From Onchocerca lupi (Eukaryota; Nematoda; Chromadorea; Rhabditida; Onchocercidae): a stretch of 64,000 nucleotides of DNA. Of the stretch, positions 1 through 13,700 are shown piece after piece (position 1 is the first letter of the stretch; the number at the start of each line of letters is the position of its first letter). Location: contig JAOVVO010000028.1 in the NCBI GenBank assembly GCA_028564675.1, positions 62,001 through 126,000 of the forward strand, given 5' to 3'. The translations under genes and the position numbers were made by a program. Below the pieces are notes generated by a model. It did not search any database. It had not been told where the DNA came from and saw only the letters and a list, made by a program, of their open reading frames with translations.

Positions 1-517
1 AATGCCTATAAATCGATCCATTCATCATCACACTTTCTTTTGAATCAAACAATCTTCATCAATTCTATGTCTATTTTTTTCAGATTGCAGAAAAAATGCT
101 GAGTTTCACTGATATTGTGACATTGTCAATATCCTCTTTCATAATTTTTCTGATAATTCGCCAAAACTTGAATATGCAAGATGATGTATTTAAAGTTCTT
201 CAGAGAAATTCAGGTCAGATCAGTTTTATCGAATTAATTCCGATATTTGAGATAGCAAAACTTAACATCGCGAAACCAGTGTAATTTCTAACTTTTATTC
301 CTCTCTTTTGCTATAATACTACGTCTTTTATATATGGATGAAAAAAATCTTCATTGCTCATCATATACAACACAACATACTAAACTGTGAAATTGATTTT
401 CCTGGAATTGCACCACTTATGATCAAAAGAACATTGAGGAAAATTCTATGCTTTAAAATATTTAATTTTTTGGAAAATACGGGAAATTTTGCACTCAAAT
501 CAGGTGGATTCCATTAC
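1..517 (-). other. Intron of the ryanodine receptor gene
   Basis: The donor at 517-516 follows a phase-2 exon, and the next expected exon (the conserved IRPNIFVG region of ryanodine receptors) is not found on the minus strand before position 1. Short open frames on the plus strand here show no codon or family signal and look like chance. Confidence 0.7.
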
Positions 518-3500
518 CTGCTGACATGATCTCTCATTTTTGTTTGTAATAACAGATCTTTTCCAGGCAATAAATGTTGAGTAATTGTATTTTGGCTGCT
601 TCGTACTGCCATTCCATTTCCTTCGCAAAGTGATGATAGGACATCAAGTACCTAAAACTGCTTGACATTTATATCATCGAATTTACCAATCTATATGAAT
701 AAAATGTCAATGTTCGCTGTTCTAATCCTCAAATCTCCGAAAGTTCTTCATTGATTGCTTCAAAATTTTGATCCAATGTTGCATTCAAATGGACGCATGT
801 TTCTACATAGATACCTACTTTCTTTTTTCATCTGTGTGACAAGTACAAACATATTTTTTCGATAATATTTCTCCTTCCCTCTCTCCTCCGTCCTTTTCTT
901 TCTTTATCGTTTTTTCATTTTGCCTCTTTTTTGCTCCCTTCACTCTTCTCCCTCTTATTTATGCTTATCTTTTATTCTCTTTTCCATGTTATTCTCTCAT
1001 CATTCCTGATTAAGATGGCAAGTAGGGAGATGTTGGCGAAGTCAAAAGATATAATCATGATAAACAAGATTAAACATCAGCGATCGAGCGAAACAAAGAA
1101 TGGCCTGAATACGTGCCGAGAAAGCAGTAGAGCGATGTGCGGCTAGATTCTAGGAAGCACGTTGCAATTACGGCTGAGAATGGCTGAAAGGCGTCAAAGA
1201 GATACGCAGATCAGCCGCAAAACTCAGCAATCCCGAGACCACACAGCGATGGTAATAGTTCGGAGTTCAAGGCGACACAACGCTAGCAACAATCCGACAA
1301 TTCAGTTGAGCAGTATTCATACGAGCGACGAAGGAAAGAATAATCATGATCAAATTGACTGGATATTCTCTGATAATTGTTTGTTAGGAAAAATTACTCT
1401 TCCATTAATCAATAAAATTTTTCAACAGGATTCGTCTCTGTCACACAGATATAAAAGACTTTTCCGAAACCTAATGCTGACCGAGTCACAAAAAAAAAAA
1501 AAAAACCTAATGCTGATCGAGTCACAAAAAAAAAAAAAAAAACCTAATGCTGACCGAGTCATCTTCAATCCAAGTCACAATCCCCAATCCAACCAGATAA
1601 CAATCCTAATTGCAGTTCGATAAGATTTTATTACCCATTATTTTTTACTTGACCAGACTGAACCACAGCATCACATATATATATATGTATATGTTTAGAT
1701 ACTTTATATATATATATATATAAAGTATCTAAAAACATGCGCAGATGAAACGTTGTATCGAAATTTTAAAGCAATTCGATAGGGCTTTCGGTGATCTAAA
1801 ATTTTGAACAAACGAACATTAACGTTTTTATTTGTATAGACTAGCTGGACTGAATCCAATTAGTTATGGATAAAAACACTGGAATTAATAGAGCAAATAT
1901 ATTCAAATAGTCTCTAATCTCAGCAGAAAAAACAAAAGAGTCACTTAGAAAGCTATTATCACGATATTCTAAAATTAGTTTTACTGAGAAAATTAAGAAA
2001 CTCTTGAAAGAAATATGACCTTGGGATCTCTTCCAACCTTCTCCAAAAGTGATATTACCGATTTGATATGGCTTTCATTGATCATATTCAGTGCTTCTGG
2101 TGATTCAGTCAATACACAGTATAATACGTCCAATATACCTAGAAAGTTTTAATTCTCAAAAAAGGCAAAGATAAGAAATTGGAACTTCTATTGTAAACTG
2201 AGTTCTTTTTTCGTTGCTTTGAATAAAGATTCACCTTCCGCGGACTGTGGATTTGATAATCGTCCAAATAACCATTGCAATCGTTGAGCTGATGCAAATT
2301 GTGCGCAGTTATAGTGATTTCCTTTAATCATTGCAGCAACAAGAAGGTACAAATAAGTAGAAATTTCTTCCCATACAAACTAAAATGTAATTAAATAATG
2401 AATCTAATCTTTAACCTAAATACCAACACTGTTAATCAATTATTTTATTATTCAGTAATTGCTGATGAAAAATTCGATAGCTGAGAAATTCATCAATTCT
2501 CTCGACAGCTTCATGTTTCTAATAGAAATCTGAAGGGTAAATGAATGCAAGAACCCATTTTCGGAATAAGACTGAAACTCAGCATTTTCATCGAAATTTT
2601 TGTCATTGCATCGAAATTAAAAAACTAATGCCATCTTCGACCTGTGTATCCTCGTTAAGAAGTGCAGCAAAATCAGGCACTGCTTCCATTTGTGAAAATT
2701 TATCGATGGTGTCCAGAATCATATTCAGTACACCTTCTTCTTGAAACAGATCTTGACGACTTCTCAGCGCACGTAGACGATTTTGACTAACTTCAAAATC
2801 TGAAAAAATTTTACATTCATTTATCCTCCAACTTTCAATCTATTTCTTTAATGACCGATGATCGACTGTGAAATGTCGGGGAACCGACACGAAGATTTTA
2901 AGGAGATTTTTTATGTGCAAATTTGTTAAGGATTAACCGTCTTCTTCAGGTTGTGCGAAATAATCAATCAGATCCTCCATGAGCTTCAGTACCTCGTTTA
3001 GATCAACGCGATTCCAATCCTGAGCTTGCTTGCCTTCTCGCTGTAGTGCTTCGATACCCCTAAGACATTTAGTATAATTTAATTGATCATTTCATATTAT
3101 TTGTAGTCAAAATTTATATGTAATATTATCAGTAGTTTATAACTATAATAAAAAAAATATCACAACCAAAGTACTTCAAGAATCGATTAAGTACGGATGA
3201 GCATTTTCGGATGACACGAGCCGATTTGGATTCTTCTTCAAGCGCCATAAAAAATGTGAAGCAATCGTCCATGTGAGCATCCTTTAATGCTACCGCTTTC
3301 TTTTCTTCCACTTTGCCAAGACCCTTTCTTGTTATTTCTGATGTCTGAATCAGATATAATTAAATGACACGAAAAAAAAGATATATTTCATGTAATGGAA
3401 AAAATTTTTATTTCAGAAATTTCAGAAGGAACTTCTGGAAGAAATTTATGTCTTGATTTGTGTCAAATTATTTAGTCTTAAAATGCTTATTTTTAATCTT

Positions 3501-6500
3501 TTCATTATTTTAACTTCAGAAATAAATTCGAAAATCAACAATCTTGTAAGAAACTCTAGAAATGGTTTTTACCATAAACATGATTTTATCCTTAATAAGT
3601 TGCCATTTAGAGAATACCTGATAAGAAAGCCATAATTCTGTTTTGATGTGCTGAATGAAAGCAATTGTTTCACCATAATAAATTGTTGCAACACCCATTC
3701 CTTCTTCTTTTTCTTCTACCAGTTGTTTCTTTAAATCCTGAAATCTTTTTAATTACAAGCAATTAAGTCTTAGTACTAATAAACCTGATCAAGCAGTTCA
3801 AAAATTTCACACCACAAACATTTATTAGTAATAATATCAATGCTTCACTTTAGTTTGATACATAACGAAAGCAGTTGTGTCGAATTCAGCTTTATCCTTG
3901 TCATACAGTTGAATTACATTTTCCATGACACCCAAGTACCTGAAATAGACACGATATCCCAAAACTTTTTATTCTTGCTGTGATACAATTCTAGACTAAA
4001 AAAATAAGAATGGAATAGTTAAAATTATTGAAGGCATAAATTAAGCCTTACGGCATTTTATCTCAATCAGTATTAGTTTTTTAAAGTTGGAAATTATGCC
4101 TTCCGGAAGTGATGTGTCTTATTCGGAATGGTTGTTCCCAACCGACCAGTGCTCCATGCCATTTGAATCTGATTAATTCGATACGCCAAAGCGATCTAGC
4201 TTGTGATACTGCAGCTCCACCTTCATAAATTGCCATACTGGAGAAAAAATTGTAGTTGATCGCAGGTTAATTTTCTTTCTTTTTTTTGACAATTAAGTGA
4301 ATGTTACAAAAATATCACATCAGCACATATTGTTTCATAAAAACTCGTTGCAAATTTTGATCTCTTATTAAAATGCATAATTTAAATATTTACTTATGCT
4401 GTGGATGTTCACTCCAATTTTCAGGTATTGTCAAAACTTCGTCGTTACCATGAAAAAATCGTAAGATATCATTACCGAAAAGTGCTCCTGAAGAAATAAT
4501 TTGAATTAAAAAAGAATCTAATCCTCTTTAAAAAGGATGAAATTTCTCACTCCGAAATTTAATTTCTTTATGAAATTTAATATATTTGAAAAATTTTTTT
4601 AGGAGTCCATAAGAAATTTATAAAAAGTTGTAAGAAATTTGCATGGGAAGAATTAGGAAATTCCCCAAATTTGATAAGACGTTTTGCAAAATTTAATCGA
4701 AACTATACCCATATTTCGTATTCGTATACTCCCCGAACTCACAGAAGTGATATTCCAAAGTGTTTGATGAAATGATGCAATCACCATGAATCCTTTGCCA
4801 TGTATCATATGCTGCAAATCAACAGTACGATCTTTTTGGATCAAATATTTGAGAACAAAATGCAAGATTTTACTGAATTCTAATGCTTCAAGCATGCTTT
4901 CAGAATAGACGAAATGAATGATTATTTTCTTGAATCTGATCCACAGTAATTTGTGCTAATTAGCATATATTTCACTCATCCATTCCCTCAAGCAACAATG
5001 TATTACTCTCATCTGTCACTCAAATATCATTCATTATCTCATATTTTCACTCAAAATCATTGTATCTTAGTATTCTGATCAATTCCGATCTTTCATTGTT
5101 GGGATCTTTGGCTTATTCGTCAAACCATTGTCAAATTTTTCTCATGTTCTTCGATATAATCATATATTCACAGTAAATTCAACAAACGAACCAGATATCG
5201 TTCGGTCGCAACAGAAACTAAAATGACATCATCACCTACACGAACTTTTTCTCCTTCTGATCGTTGCTTGGAAGCGGGGTGAATCGTCCACCAACAAGCT
5301 TCACCTAAAAAAAACAAAGTTATATTTTGTTCAGCATTATTTGGAAAGTACGCTGAATTTGCAATAACTCGCTATTCGAAGTTTTATTAAATGTTTCCTG
5401 AGATATTTTTTAAGTTGTCTCAATTAATAATTCCATCTTAACTTATTTCAAATTAAAAATTTCCTATTTCATACCTTCATTATTTTCTTGCACGCCAACA
5501 TCAAATGCTAACTTATCGTTGGATGAACATGACGACAGACAAGCCAGATACTGCAACAGTAGTTAAAAAGAATTTAAAAATTTTAGAATATTATCTATAA
5601 AAAATCAGATTTTTATTTAATCATTATCGATCTCTCGTTCATACAAACGATGACAAATGAATGATTTTCTGGTAACCGCTAATATGACTTTATTGAAGCT
5701 TGTTCGTATGATCACTTTTATCTACAGTAATCTGTGAATTGCATATTAATGTCAGTTCACATTCAAATCACTTAAAAATACGAAAGACTTCTGATGGACT
5801 GATAATTATCAATGAATTTTAGCATTTGAACCAACCATTTCACTTTGCACATGTTTAAGTTGCACTGCATGGCCATACAACAGGGTTTTGTGACCTCCAC
5901 CACTACCTGTTCCCTTCTGAAATCAAATTTAAATTTTGTTTAACGATGTCGAAAATTCCAAGAGATTCATTATATCAATTTTCCAATTCAATCATTTTTG
6001 TAATTTTCAGCTGTTGCTTTTGATATTTATTCAATAATTTACTTGATCTAGCTCTGTAAGCAGCCTACTTATTCCAAATGGGATAAGACATTTGTATCTC
6101 ACAATGGTCTGTTATCGTTTTGGTACTGGGCCAGATATACGATGGATATATCTCAAAAAACAGGTGGAAAAAATTCAGGGAGGAAGTTTTGCTGACTTGA
6201 AGGACCTTACTCGAATATTTCAACCCTTTCTTAGATATCCAAACGCTTAATAAATCAACTCGCAATAGGATTCAATTACAATTCAATTTGGTTCCTAATT
6301 CTGTCCTGTATTCATTGGATGAGAATAAAATTTCAAATAAATTTGGCTGGTCAAGCAACGCAATCACTCACGACCACAAAGTAAGTTTTTAACTGTCAAT
6401 TCAAGTTAAAGGTATCTTTCTTACAAAAAATTCTACAACCGGTGCAAGAGATGAGAAAAAAAGCAGGGAGCAAAATTTTCTCAGCTATAAAATTTTGGCA

Positions 6501-7264
6501 CATTTAAAATCCCATTAAAAGCATGGGTATCTTATTTTATTTTTAGTGTTGAATGAATATAAGTGAATCCATATATCGTTTAGCCCAGTAAAGCATCTGA
6601 TTATTTTGGAATCATCTTCAGCTGATTCACTAAACTTGAAATTGAAAACTAGAAATAAAAATCTGATATGATCGGAAATTTACCAATTCGTTATCATTAC
6701 TCATCATTTCCTGAAGTGCTCGTACTGATAACGCATTATAGATATACAGCATGCACATAGATATATCCGCTGGAAGATCCTAAAATAAATACTATCCTGA
6801 ACGTAATAAAATAAATTTGATAAAATTTAAAATTAAGTTGAAATATTTTGAACAAGGAAATTTCCTTGCATACTAAAATAACATTTTAAAGTCATGTTTT
6901 TAGTTCTGAAAATCAGTCTCGAAAAAATCACTCGATTCGAAACATTTTCTAGTGAACACATGCGATTGCCAAAACCTTCGGTGCAAAGACAAACTCGTTC
7001 GGAGCCAAGAACACCTTCACGATTAGCTGATGCCAAACATGTCATGGCAATGATATCGCCCTACAAATTCACTTTTTGAGACATTTAAATGCATATTTCC
7101 CACTAATAAAGTTATGCATATGTGGAAATATCAATTAATTAATTAATAGAGAGAACTATTGACACTTCTTTAACTTTCTTTTTAGCAGGCGGTAAAAATA
7201 GTACCGTCCGCAAAAACGAGATGTCATCTTGTTCTCCATCACTTGTTCCATCTTTATCTGTCAT
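518..7264 (-). CDS. unc-68: Ryanodine receptor, N-terminal part (partial, continues off the left edge)
   Basis: Intracellular calcium-release channel of the sarcoplasmic reticulum. Seventeen exons are readable: 7264-7205, 7060-6932, 6779-6684, 5916-5836, 5550-5475, 5304-5192, 4811-4709, 4487-4394, 4237-4100, 3939-3849, 3737-3618, 3344-3175, 3059-2938, 2799-2642, 2379-2235, 2138-2020 and 651-518. Phases agree throughout, giving ~650 of the ~5000 residues usual for the family. Diagnostic stretches are SFLRT near the start, CTEGFGNRMCSLE, ALSVRALQEM, GGGHKTLLYGHAVQLKH, a WWTIHPASKQRSEGEKVRVGD segment (MIR region), RIRHITSGRYLGV, HMDDC, RSRQDLFQEEGVLN, and SSLCEGNGMAVRSSQN with LLPGKDLLLQT at the left end. 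The three small-molecule-gate/SPRY and pore regions lie outside the window. The start codon sits 38 bases downstream of a TTTTTCAG acceptor at 7303-7304, fitting trans-splicing or a 5' UTR intron. The intron after exon 9 begins with GC, not GT. Family identity is certain; IP3 receptor is excluded by the RyR-type N-terminus. Confidence 0.96.
1467..1561. repeat. Three-copy tandem repeat with A-tract spacers
   Basis: A unit CCTAATGCTGACCGAGTCAC begins at about 1470, 1506 and 1543. The copies are nearly identical (one has T for C) and are separated by runs of about 15 A, giving a 36-37 base period. It lies in an intron of the ryanodine receptor. Confidence 0.9.
1694..1733. repeat. Perfect 40-bp palindrome with (TA)n core
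   Basis: The 20 bases 1694-1713 (starting TTTAGATACTTTATAT) are the exact reverse complement of 1714-1733. The core is alternating TA, and GATAC/GTATC ends make the symmetry more than a simple TA run. Confidence 0.9.
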
Positions 7265-10200
7265 TTTTGTTCCTACTTTTTAATTCCGTGAACTTGAACT
7301 AAATCTGAAAAATAAAAATTCCATTAAGTTTTTAATTTTCAATATTTTAGAAAACATTCAACAAAAGTCTCCAAAAATTACAACTTTATAACCTGTTTAA
7401 GATCAAAAACATGAGAAATTTTTAAAAAACTTGAACAAACAAACTTTCGCTAGTATTGCAGAACAAAATGAATTTCTGGCTCTTTCGAGATAGAACCCTT
7501 CGTTATACGGAGGGATGTTTGCCAAACAATGCTGAAAAGTACTTTAATAAATTCATATTGAGAAAGATGAAATCGTTTACAAAAAAACTAAATTTTTATA
7601 TAAATATGCGGACGAAATGTGCGCATATTCTTCATTCTATTTGAGAACATTCAACTATAGTTTTTTGATTAAAGATTTTGAAAATTCCTGGAAATTTTTG
7701 CAAACTTCAGGAAATGAAAAAATTTCGGTAGCAAGCAATATTTAAACCTAAGAAAAAAATTAATCGATAGATTCATAACTCAGTAAATTCTAAAAAACAC
7801 CATACTGAAAACTTAACCATCCTCCTGTTACCGTACTATTTTCTTCTCCTAGCATTTTCCACATAAAATTTGTTTTTATCCAATCTCCAATTAGAATGCA
7901 AATGAAAAAGAAGCTGTGACATAATACGAAACATTTTTTATCAGATGCATTTCAGTTTAGTCAACTGTTGCCTAGAGTATGTAAAAAGATGAGATAAGAC
8001 AAGGAAGATTTCAGTACCATTCAATATCTTAAAGTTACAAATTATTCTTAATTTAAAAAAAGTCTAAAAATGAATAACATAATTTGATGACAAATTTGTT
8101 CAATGGACAGTTGATCGAGCAAGGAATATTTGATTACATAAACTGTGAGAAAGAAAATCTGAAAAAATTTTTTTTAAAAACGTCTGAATAAAAATTCAGT
8201 CCGAATCAGGAAAAACGAATTACTCTATGCACAATATTTATCACATAATCTGAGAAAAGCTTAGCACTATTTTGGAAAACTTCAACCTGAGAAATTGATG
8301 AATTACATAGCAATGAAAATATGGTTTATCGATTTTTCCAAATTTTATTTTGATTGATAACTGTCATCCATCATATCTGCCAACTACATAAGCTAGATGG
8401 CTTGTAAACAAATTTTACCCTCTTGTTTTTTCAATTTGTTTTTTTTTTTTTTGTTTCTCAACTGAAATATTGCTCTAATCAAATATTTTATTTATATTTT
8501 AAAGTTTTAACAAACAAATAATCAACTGGATCTCTGCAATTCACGATGCGAAAGTTTAAGGATGCAGTGGAATGGGTAATTTAAAATCTAATCATATGAT
8601 TGTTACAAAACCTATCTCTGATTATATTTTGAGAAGTGAAATTATCAATGATTATCAATTCGGAAAGGCTATTTGCACAAGGATTTTCAAAAATTTTTCA
8701 ATTTTTTTATCTTAAATTTAAGTTTATGTTTTTTGTTAACAAATAATTAGATCGAAATACATTTAATATAAAAGTGAAGATGAAACTGAATTTCACTCTT
8801 TATTAACAGAAGCGAAATTCAAGAAGGAATGTTTCATATCTCTAAAATGTTGAATTAAAGTCTGGAAATTGCTATATTTAGTAGAAGCATCAAAATCTGG
8901 GAGAAGCATTAAACAAAATCAAATGAGGAATTCAAATCTCTTCTTTCTAGGCAAGCTTCTAATATTGAGTTAAGCTGCTGCTGAATTGTGGCAGAACTAA
9001 ACTGACAAAATTTAATTGAAATCGAATTGATGGATGATAAAAATTGGAGGGAAAGAAAGTTGGAAAAATGGCTCGAGACTGGAATAACCAAAACATGAAG
9101 AAATCTCGAAGAAAGAAGTCTAAGAGCAGGAGATATATTAGTCTAACTTCAACTGGCAAGCTACTGAATGCATTCGATTAGTAGTGCTTGCATTACTGCA
9201 GGATGTATGTGAAGCAGCGGTTCAACAACAATGCGTCTTAGAATAACTTGAAACTTGCAAGTTTTGAACAGCACACAGCTCTACGCTAACATATATCCAC
9301 ATTCAACATATGACACACTACGTACACTCTCACAGACAAACACAGACACACACAAACACACACATACACAGACATACACACACAAAAGTGTAAATTTTTC
9401 TTACATTTTCAGTCCTCAATTCTGATTTTAAAGATAATATAAAGACCAGGCGATATATTGTTATGAATGTCTTACCACCAGAATGCAGCATATTTCTTAA
9501 ATCCTTTTTCAGTGGAATGAATCTCTCAAGTTATGATGGCCGAAATTGATAAGAAGGAACTTAAGGATTAAGACCGACTGCTGTCGGAATTGGATCTGGT
9601 AAATGATTGAAACAAACACCGAACTAATCCCTCCAGAAATCAGCATTCAGGTTTTGAAATATAATTTTATTATACTTCTATTCTTTATAACTATTAAGAC
9701 GAGTTATCGATCAGCAGACATACATTGTCTTTTTAGTTCACCGTTAATTTTAGTTTAATAAAATTGAGTTAAAATACTATCACTACTTCATCTTCTGTCT
9801 TTCAATACTCAACAAATCAAAGCGTACATATACCGCTTTTTCGAGAAGCTTAGGCATTTCAGCGACTTTTCGAATTAAATCATACTTGTAAAAATATTTA
9901 TTGATTTAACATAATTTACCATAATCAGCAGATTTATAATAATTATAAAAATCCTGGCCTAAGATCCAGCCATTTCGAATCTCCAGTTATCTTTTATTTT
10001 TTCACTTTAAATTTCTGCTCGTACATAGACCTTGCATCTGTATGTAATCCAAAACACAAGTCATGTTTTTGTCTGTCTCTACTTTTCTTTTACTTTAAAT
10101 CATGTCCCGAAAACATTGATATTCACGAATTGTGCCATATAAAATTCTTTCTGGTATGTCTATTTATAATCGTAATTTTCGCAAAACCCCAATTTTCAAA

Positions 10201-10690
10201 AATCTTTTTTAAAGGGTGAACAAAACGATCATGGTGAGTTATGAAGACGATCCACAGAAACAATAGCAATTAGAAATTCAGAATAAATTTCTTATGAGCG
10301 TTATTTATTGGTTCACTCCGCAAAATGATTCATAAATCTCAAATAGCATAGCACATGAACATCTAGTTTATTCTGAAAGCTTGGTCTTATCACCTAGATT
10401 TTGGACTATTCCAGTGATCATGCAGAAATCTCGCAAAACTCGAGAGTATCATATAAAATGAACACGTAATGAAATAAAGACACAAAGACCAACCAACAAG
10501 TGTCAGGAAATCATGCAAATCTTCTCGAATTAGAGCTAAATAAACTTTGCATAAAAGGAAAAATGCATTAAGTCCTTGAAGCAAAAATTAAAAACCAAAA
10601 CCACCTCTGTTTTCAACAATAATAAATAATAACAAAATTATGTTTTCCTTTTAATCCTGTTTGATATACTTTTTCCTATTTTAAAATTAC
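7265..10690. other. Intergenic region upstream of the ryanodine receptor
   Basis: About 3.4 kb between the start of the ryanodine receptor and the 3' end of the SLX4 gene. I see no exon with family similarity on either strand. It holds a CA-rich microsatellite (9312-9385) and AT-rich low-complexity sequence; it presumably includes the promoter of the receptor, but no site can be named. Confidence 0.6.
9312..9385. repeat. CA-rich microsatellite
   Basis: Imperfect ACAC/CACA run with interruptions such as CAGACA and CATACA, visible directly on the plus strand. Confidence 0.85.
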
Positions 10691-10696
10691 TTTATT
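10691..10696 (-). terminator. Polyadenylation signal of the SLX4 gene
   Basis: AATAAA on the minus strand, about 20 bases past the TGA stop at 10718-10716. The spacing is short but typical of nematode 3' UTRs. Confidence 0.5.
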
Positions 10697-10715
10697 TTAT
10701 CCTAAACAATAGAAA

Positions 10716-13700
10716 TCATTTTTTAGCTCGTCTTTTCCTATCCCATCCATTCATCGGCATTCGAAATGTAACGTGCAAGCGATCTAGGATTTCTATAAGT
10801 GCTTTCTTCGGTATTTGTGATACAGTCGAATCAGCATGCGACAAATGATCCGCAAACTCTTCCTGCAAAAAAATGTATTCAAATCAGCCTATAGTAAAAC
10901 ATATCTACATATCTTTCTTCGTCGCTATAAGTACAATAGATAAACTTTTTGTTGAAACTTTTTTAAACTCAAAAATAACCACTCTATTAGAGAACACAAT
11001 AAGAGAACTTACGAAAGAAATCACGTTTAGACCAAGCAAATGATTATATAAACTGGAATTTTCTACCCTACGTAGCCAACTAAGTAAAACGTTCTGCATG
11101 CCTTCCAAATCCTGTAAACTAATTCATAATTTTGTAATTTTTATAAATAATCTATTATTTAGAACTATTCTTTTTATCCAATGTCATTGCTTACAAAAAA
11201 CAACTATTTCCTTTAATCTTCTATACTTTGCTAGTATTTAATAGATAAAACACTTTGGATATAAATCAGCTGATGTTTACTTTTGGAAGAATTGTAGATT
11301 GTTGTTCATCCACACAAGATTCCTCCATGATGTCACATTCATCCAGACTTTCGTTCAATGTCTTATCTGCATCGCAATCTTCATCACTACAACATTCTAT
11401 ATTCCTCTTTGTCTTTATTTGCCCATCGCTACCTAAGGTTTTTTTGTTTTTCCTTGAAAGTGGTGTACTCTCCAATACTGAAAACATTAGAGTTTATCAA
11501 ATGGATATAAAGCAGATAGTTCGAAAAACTCAGTTTCTGATACGACATTAATACTTTTCCAGTCTTTGCATGAGAAAAAAAATCCAACTTTTGTAAACAT
11601 CGGAAAAAAACTTATGAAGTAATAAGATATTTTATTAATTACACAAAAATCAAGTCTTGAGTTACATGACCAAATAAATATAAAGAAACCTGGATGTGTT
11701 TCCTGATAAATTTTTTTAAGGAGTGCAACGGCTCTTTTCTTACCCATCGGCCTTACGCCAAATTTTGCTAATTCTGCCTGCAAAAACATACAAAAAATAT
11801 TTTTGAACACAACATAAAATTTTAATTAATTTATCTTGCAAAGTTTTTAGAAATTTCAGTCAATTTCATGATTATAGATAAAGTTCTGATGGAATGGATT
11901 TGACACATCCTTCAGATAGTAAGTGCCTTTCCTTTCCAAATGAATATAGCAAGTAATAACTCTCACAAAAATTGCACGACAAAAAAATTACCAATAAAAT
12001 CTAACTTATATATCTTCTCTCTAAATGATATTAGTCCAAGAATTAAAAGAACAGAATAAAATAAATACCTTTAATTCTTTGTCATTCATCAAATCATAAA
12101 AGGGCATTGGCGTAATATCTTTCGTTTTCACGATCTTTACGTTTGTACCCAGTTCTTCCAGCCGCCGTATGAGACGACTTGTTGAAGCCTTTGGTGTAGA
12201 AGTTTGACGTATGAAGGTTTCCACTCGTACTCTTTTTTTTTCTGGTGATAAGGAAACGTTTTTATGAGAAATATAAGCTCGGTCGGGTGATGATAATGGT
12301 GATAACAAAAGTGATGATGATTTATTTGGAACGAATGAAAATTCTGGATTACTTTTCGTTTTTGTCAAAGATTTCCTGGATAAAACAATTCCTTCAGATT
12401 TAAAAATCGAGTTTGGTGAGACAAGTAGCTTTTCCGATGATAGATTATCCAATGATTCATCGAAAACTGCTTGTTCCGAACAATAAGCAATTGGAGATAA
12501 AAACTGTTCATCGCGTGACGGCAGTGTTTTGATTGGTGAGAGTTTCTCTAGCAAATTTTCAATAGAGTCATTCATATCCATAACATCTACATTTGGTGCA
12601 ACATAAGAAGGGAGAACAGAAGAAAAAAGAGAAGCATCACCGTCAACTCTATTTCCCAATAAAAACAAATTATTCGGCTTAGCAAATTCGACAACTCCTT
12701 TCTCTGAAGATTCAGATTTCTTATCTGATGACTTCTTACAGTTTGCTAATGAATAACTCTCATTAATGAATTCATTATCTTTGCTATTTAGGAATTTTGA
12801 TGCCAATGATTTAGACAAATTTTCTTCTTTTAACAAACTGCCCACATTTTTTGTCGCTTCAGTAATGTCAGCATTCCTCTCAACTTCTTCAACAAAAATA
12901 ATTGAAGGATCATCCGAATCTGCACCCTTTGTTCCTTCTTTTCCAGCATCATAAATTTTAAGTTTAAGACCTGAGCAACCTGCTCTTGCTTCGATTTCTT
13001 CAGTTTTTTCCTTATTTGAAACTTCGTCCATATCGTCATGATTGTCACTCACACTTATTTCAGGATGATGTTCCACAATTTCATTGTTGGAGCTTACTTT
13101 TGATTTTGGAAATTTACATAATGCTGCTAATCCCTCAGGCCCATACTTTACAGCCATGGAATGCACTTCTTCACGTTCATTTTCAGTCCAAATTATTGAA
13201 GCCGAAGTTAGAAAAGCAATATAAGATCTAAAAGACAAAGAATTTATGAAAAAATATGAGAAATAATTCTTTTTAATAAGTTCTGAAAAAAAATAGCTAA
13301 TATAAAACGGAAAATTGCGATATATTTCAAATATATTAAAAATGCACAAATTATAATGTGTGAAAATAACAATTTATTTACAACTATATTTCGAGGAATT
13401 ACATTTTATAACAATTACACGTCGAGTCAGAAATTAAAATTACTAATAAAAATATCGTTACCTGATTGCAGCTCCTGAATATTCCCTCAACTTCAAAGAA
13501 TCATCCGGATTTATGTGCTGGAAAAATACTAGTGCATTTATGGTAAATATAATACGAAAATTTTATCAAAACACACGAATTCCAGTATTTTGTATGATAT
13601 CTATTGTAATTATTGCTTAATTAATAAAATCAAACTGCTAAGCAGTAAGCTATGAAATTTTGATGCTGCTTATTACTTTTAACATTTTTAATATTATAAA

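Larger units (their letters stand above)
652..2019 (-). other. Large ryanodine receptor intron carrying simple repeats
   Basis: A 1.37 kb intron between the exons ending at 2020 and starting at 651, much longer than most introns of this gene. It contains the three-copy repeat at 1467-1561 and the perfect palindrome at 1694-1733. Plus-strand open frames in it, such as 1162-1623, are disrupted by poly-A and carry no recognisable domain. Confidence 0.8.

Noticed and set aside
1162..1623. 153-codon plus-strand open frame
   Set aside because: Contains the A-tract repeats (Lys runs) and lies inside a ryanodine receptor intron on the other strand; no domain or splice partner.
2470..2530. Possible extra ryanodine receptor exon (KHEAVERIDEFLS)
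   Set aside because: Direct joining of DTQ to FVWEEISTYLYLL matches the family, so this frame is intron chance.
4653..4895. Larger minus-strand frame around a ryanodine receptor exon
   Set aside because: Only 4811-4709 is coding by splice sites and similarity; the rest is intron.
11266..11551. Plus-strand open frame of 98 codons
   Set aside because: Antisense shadow of the SLX4 exon 11477-11281.
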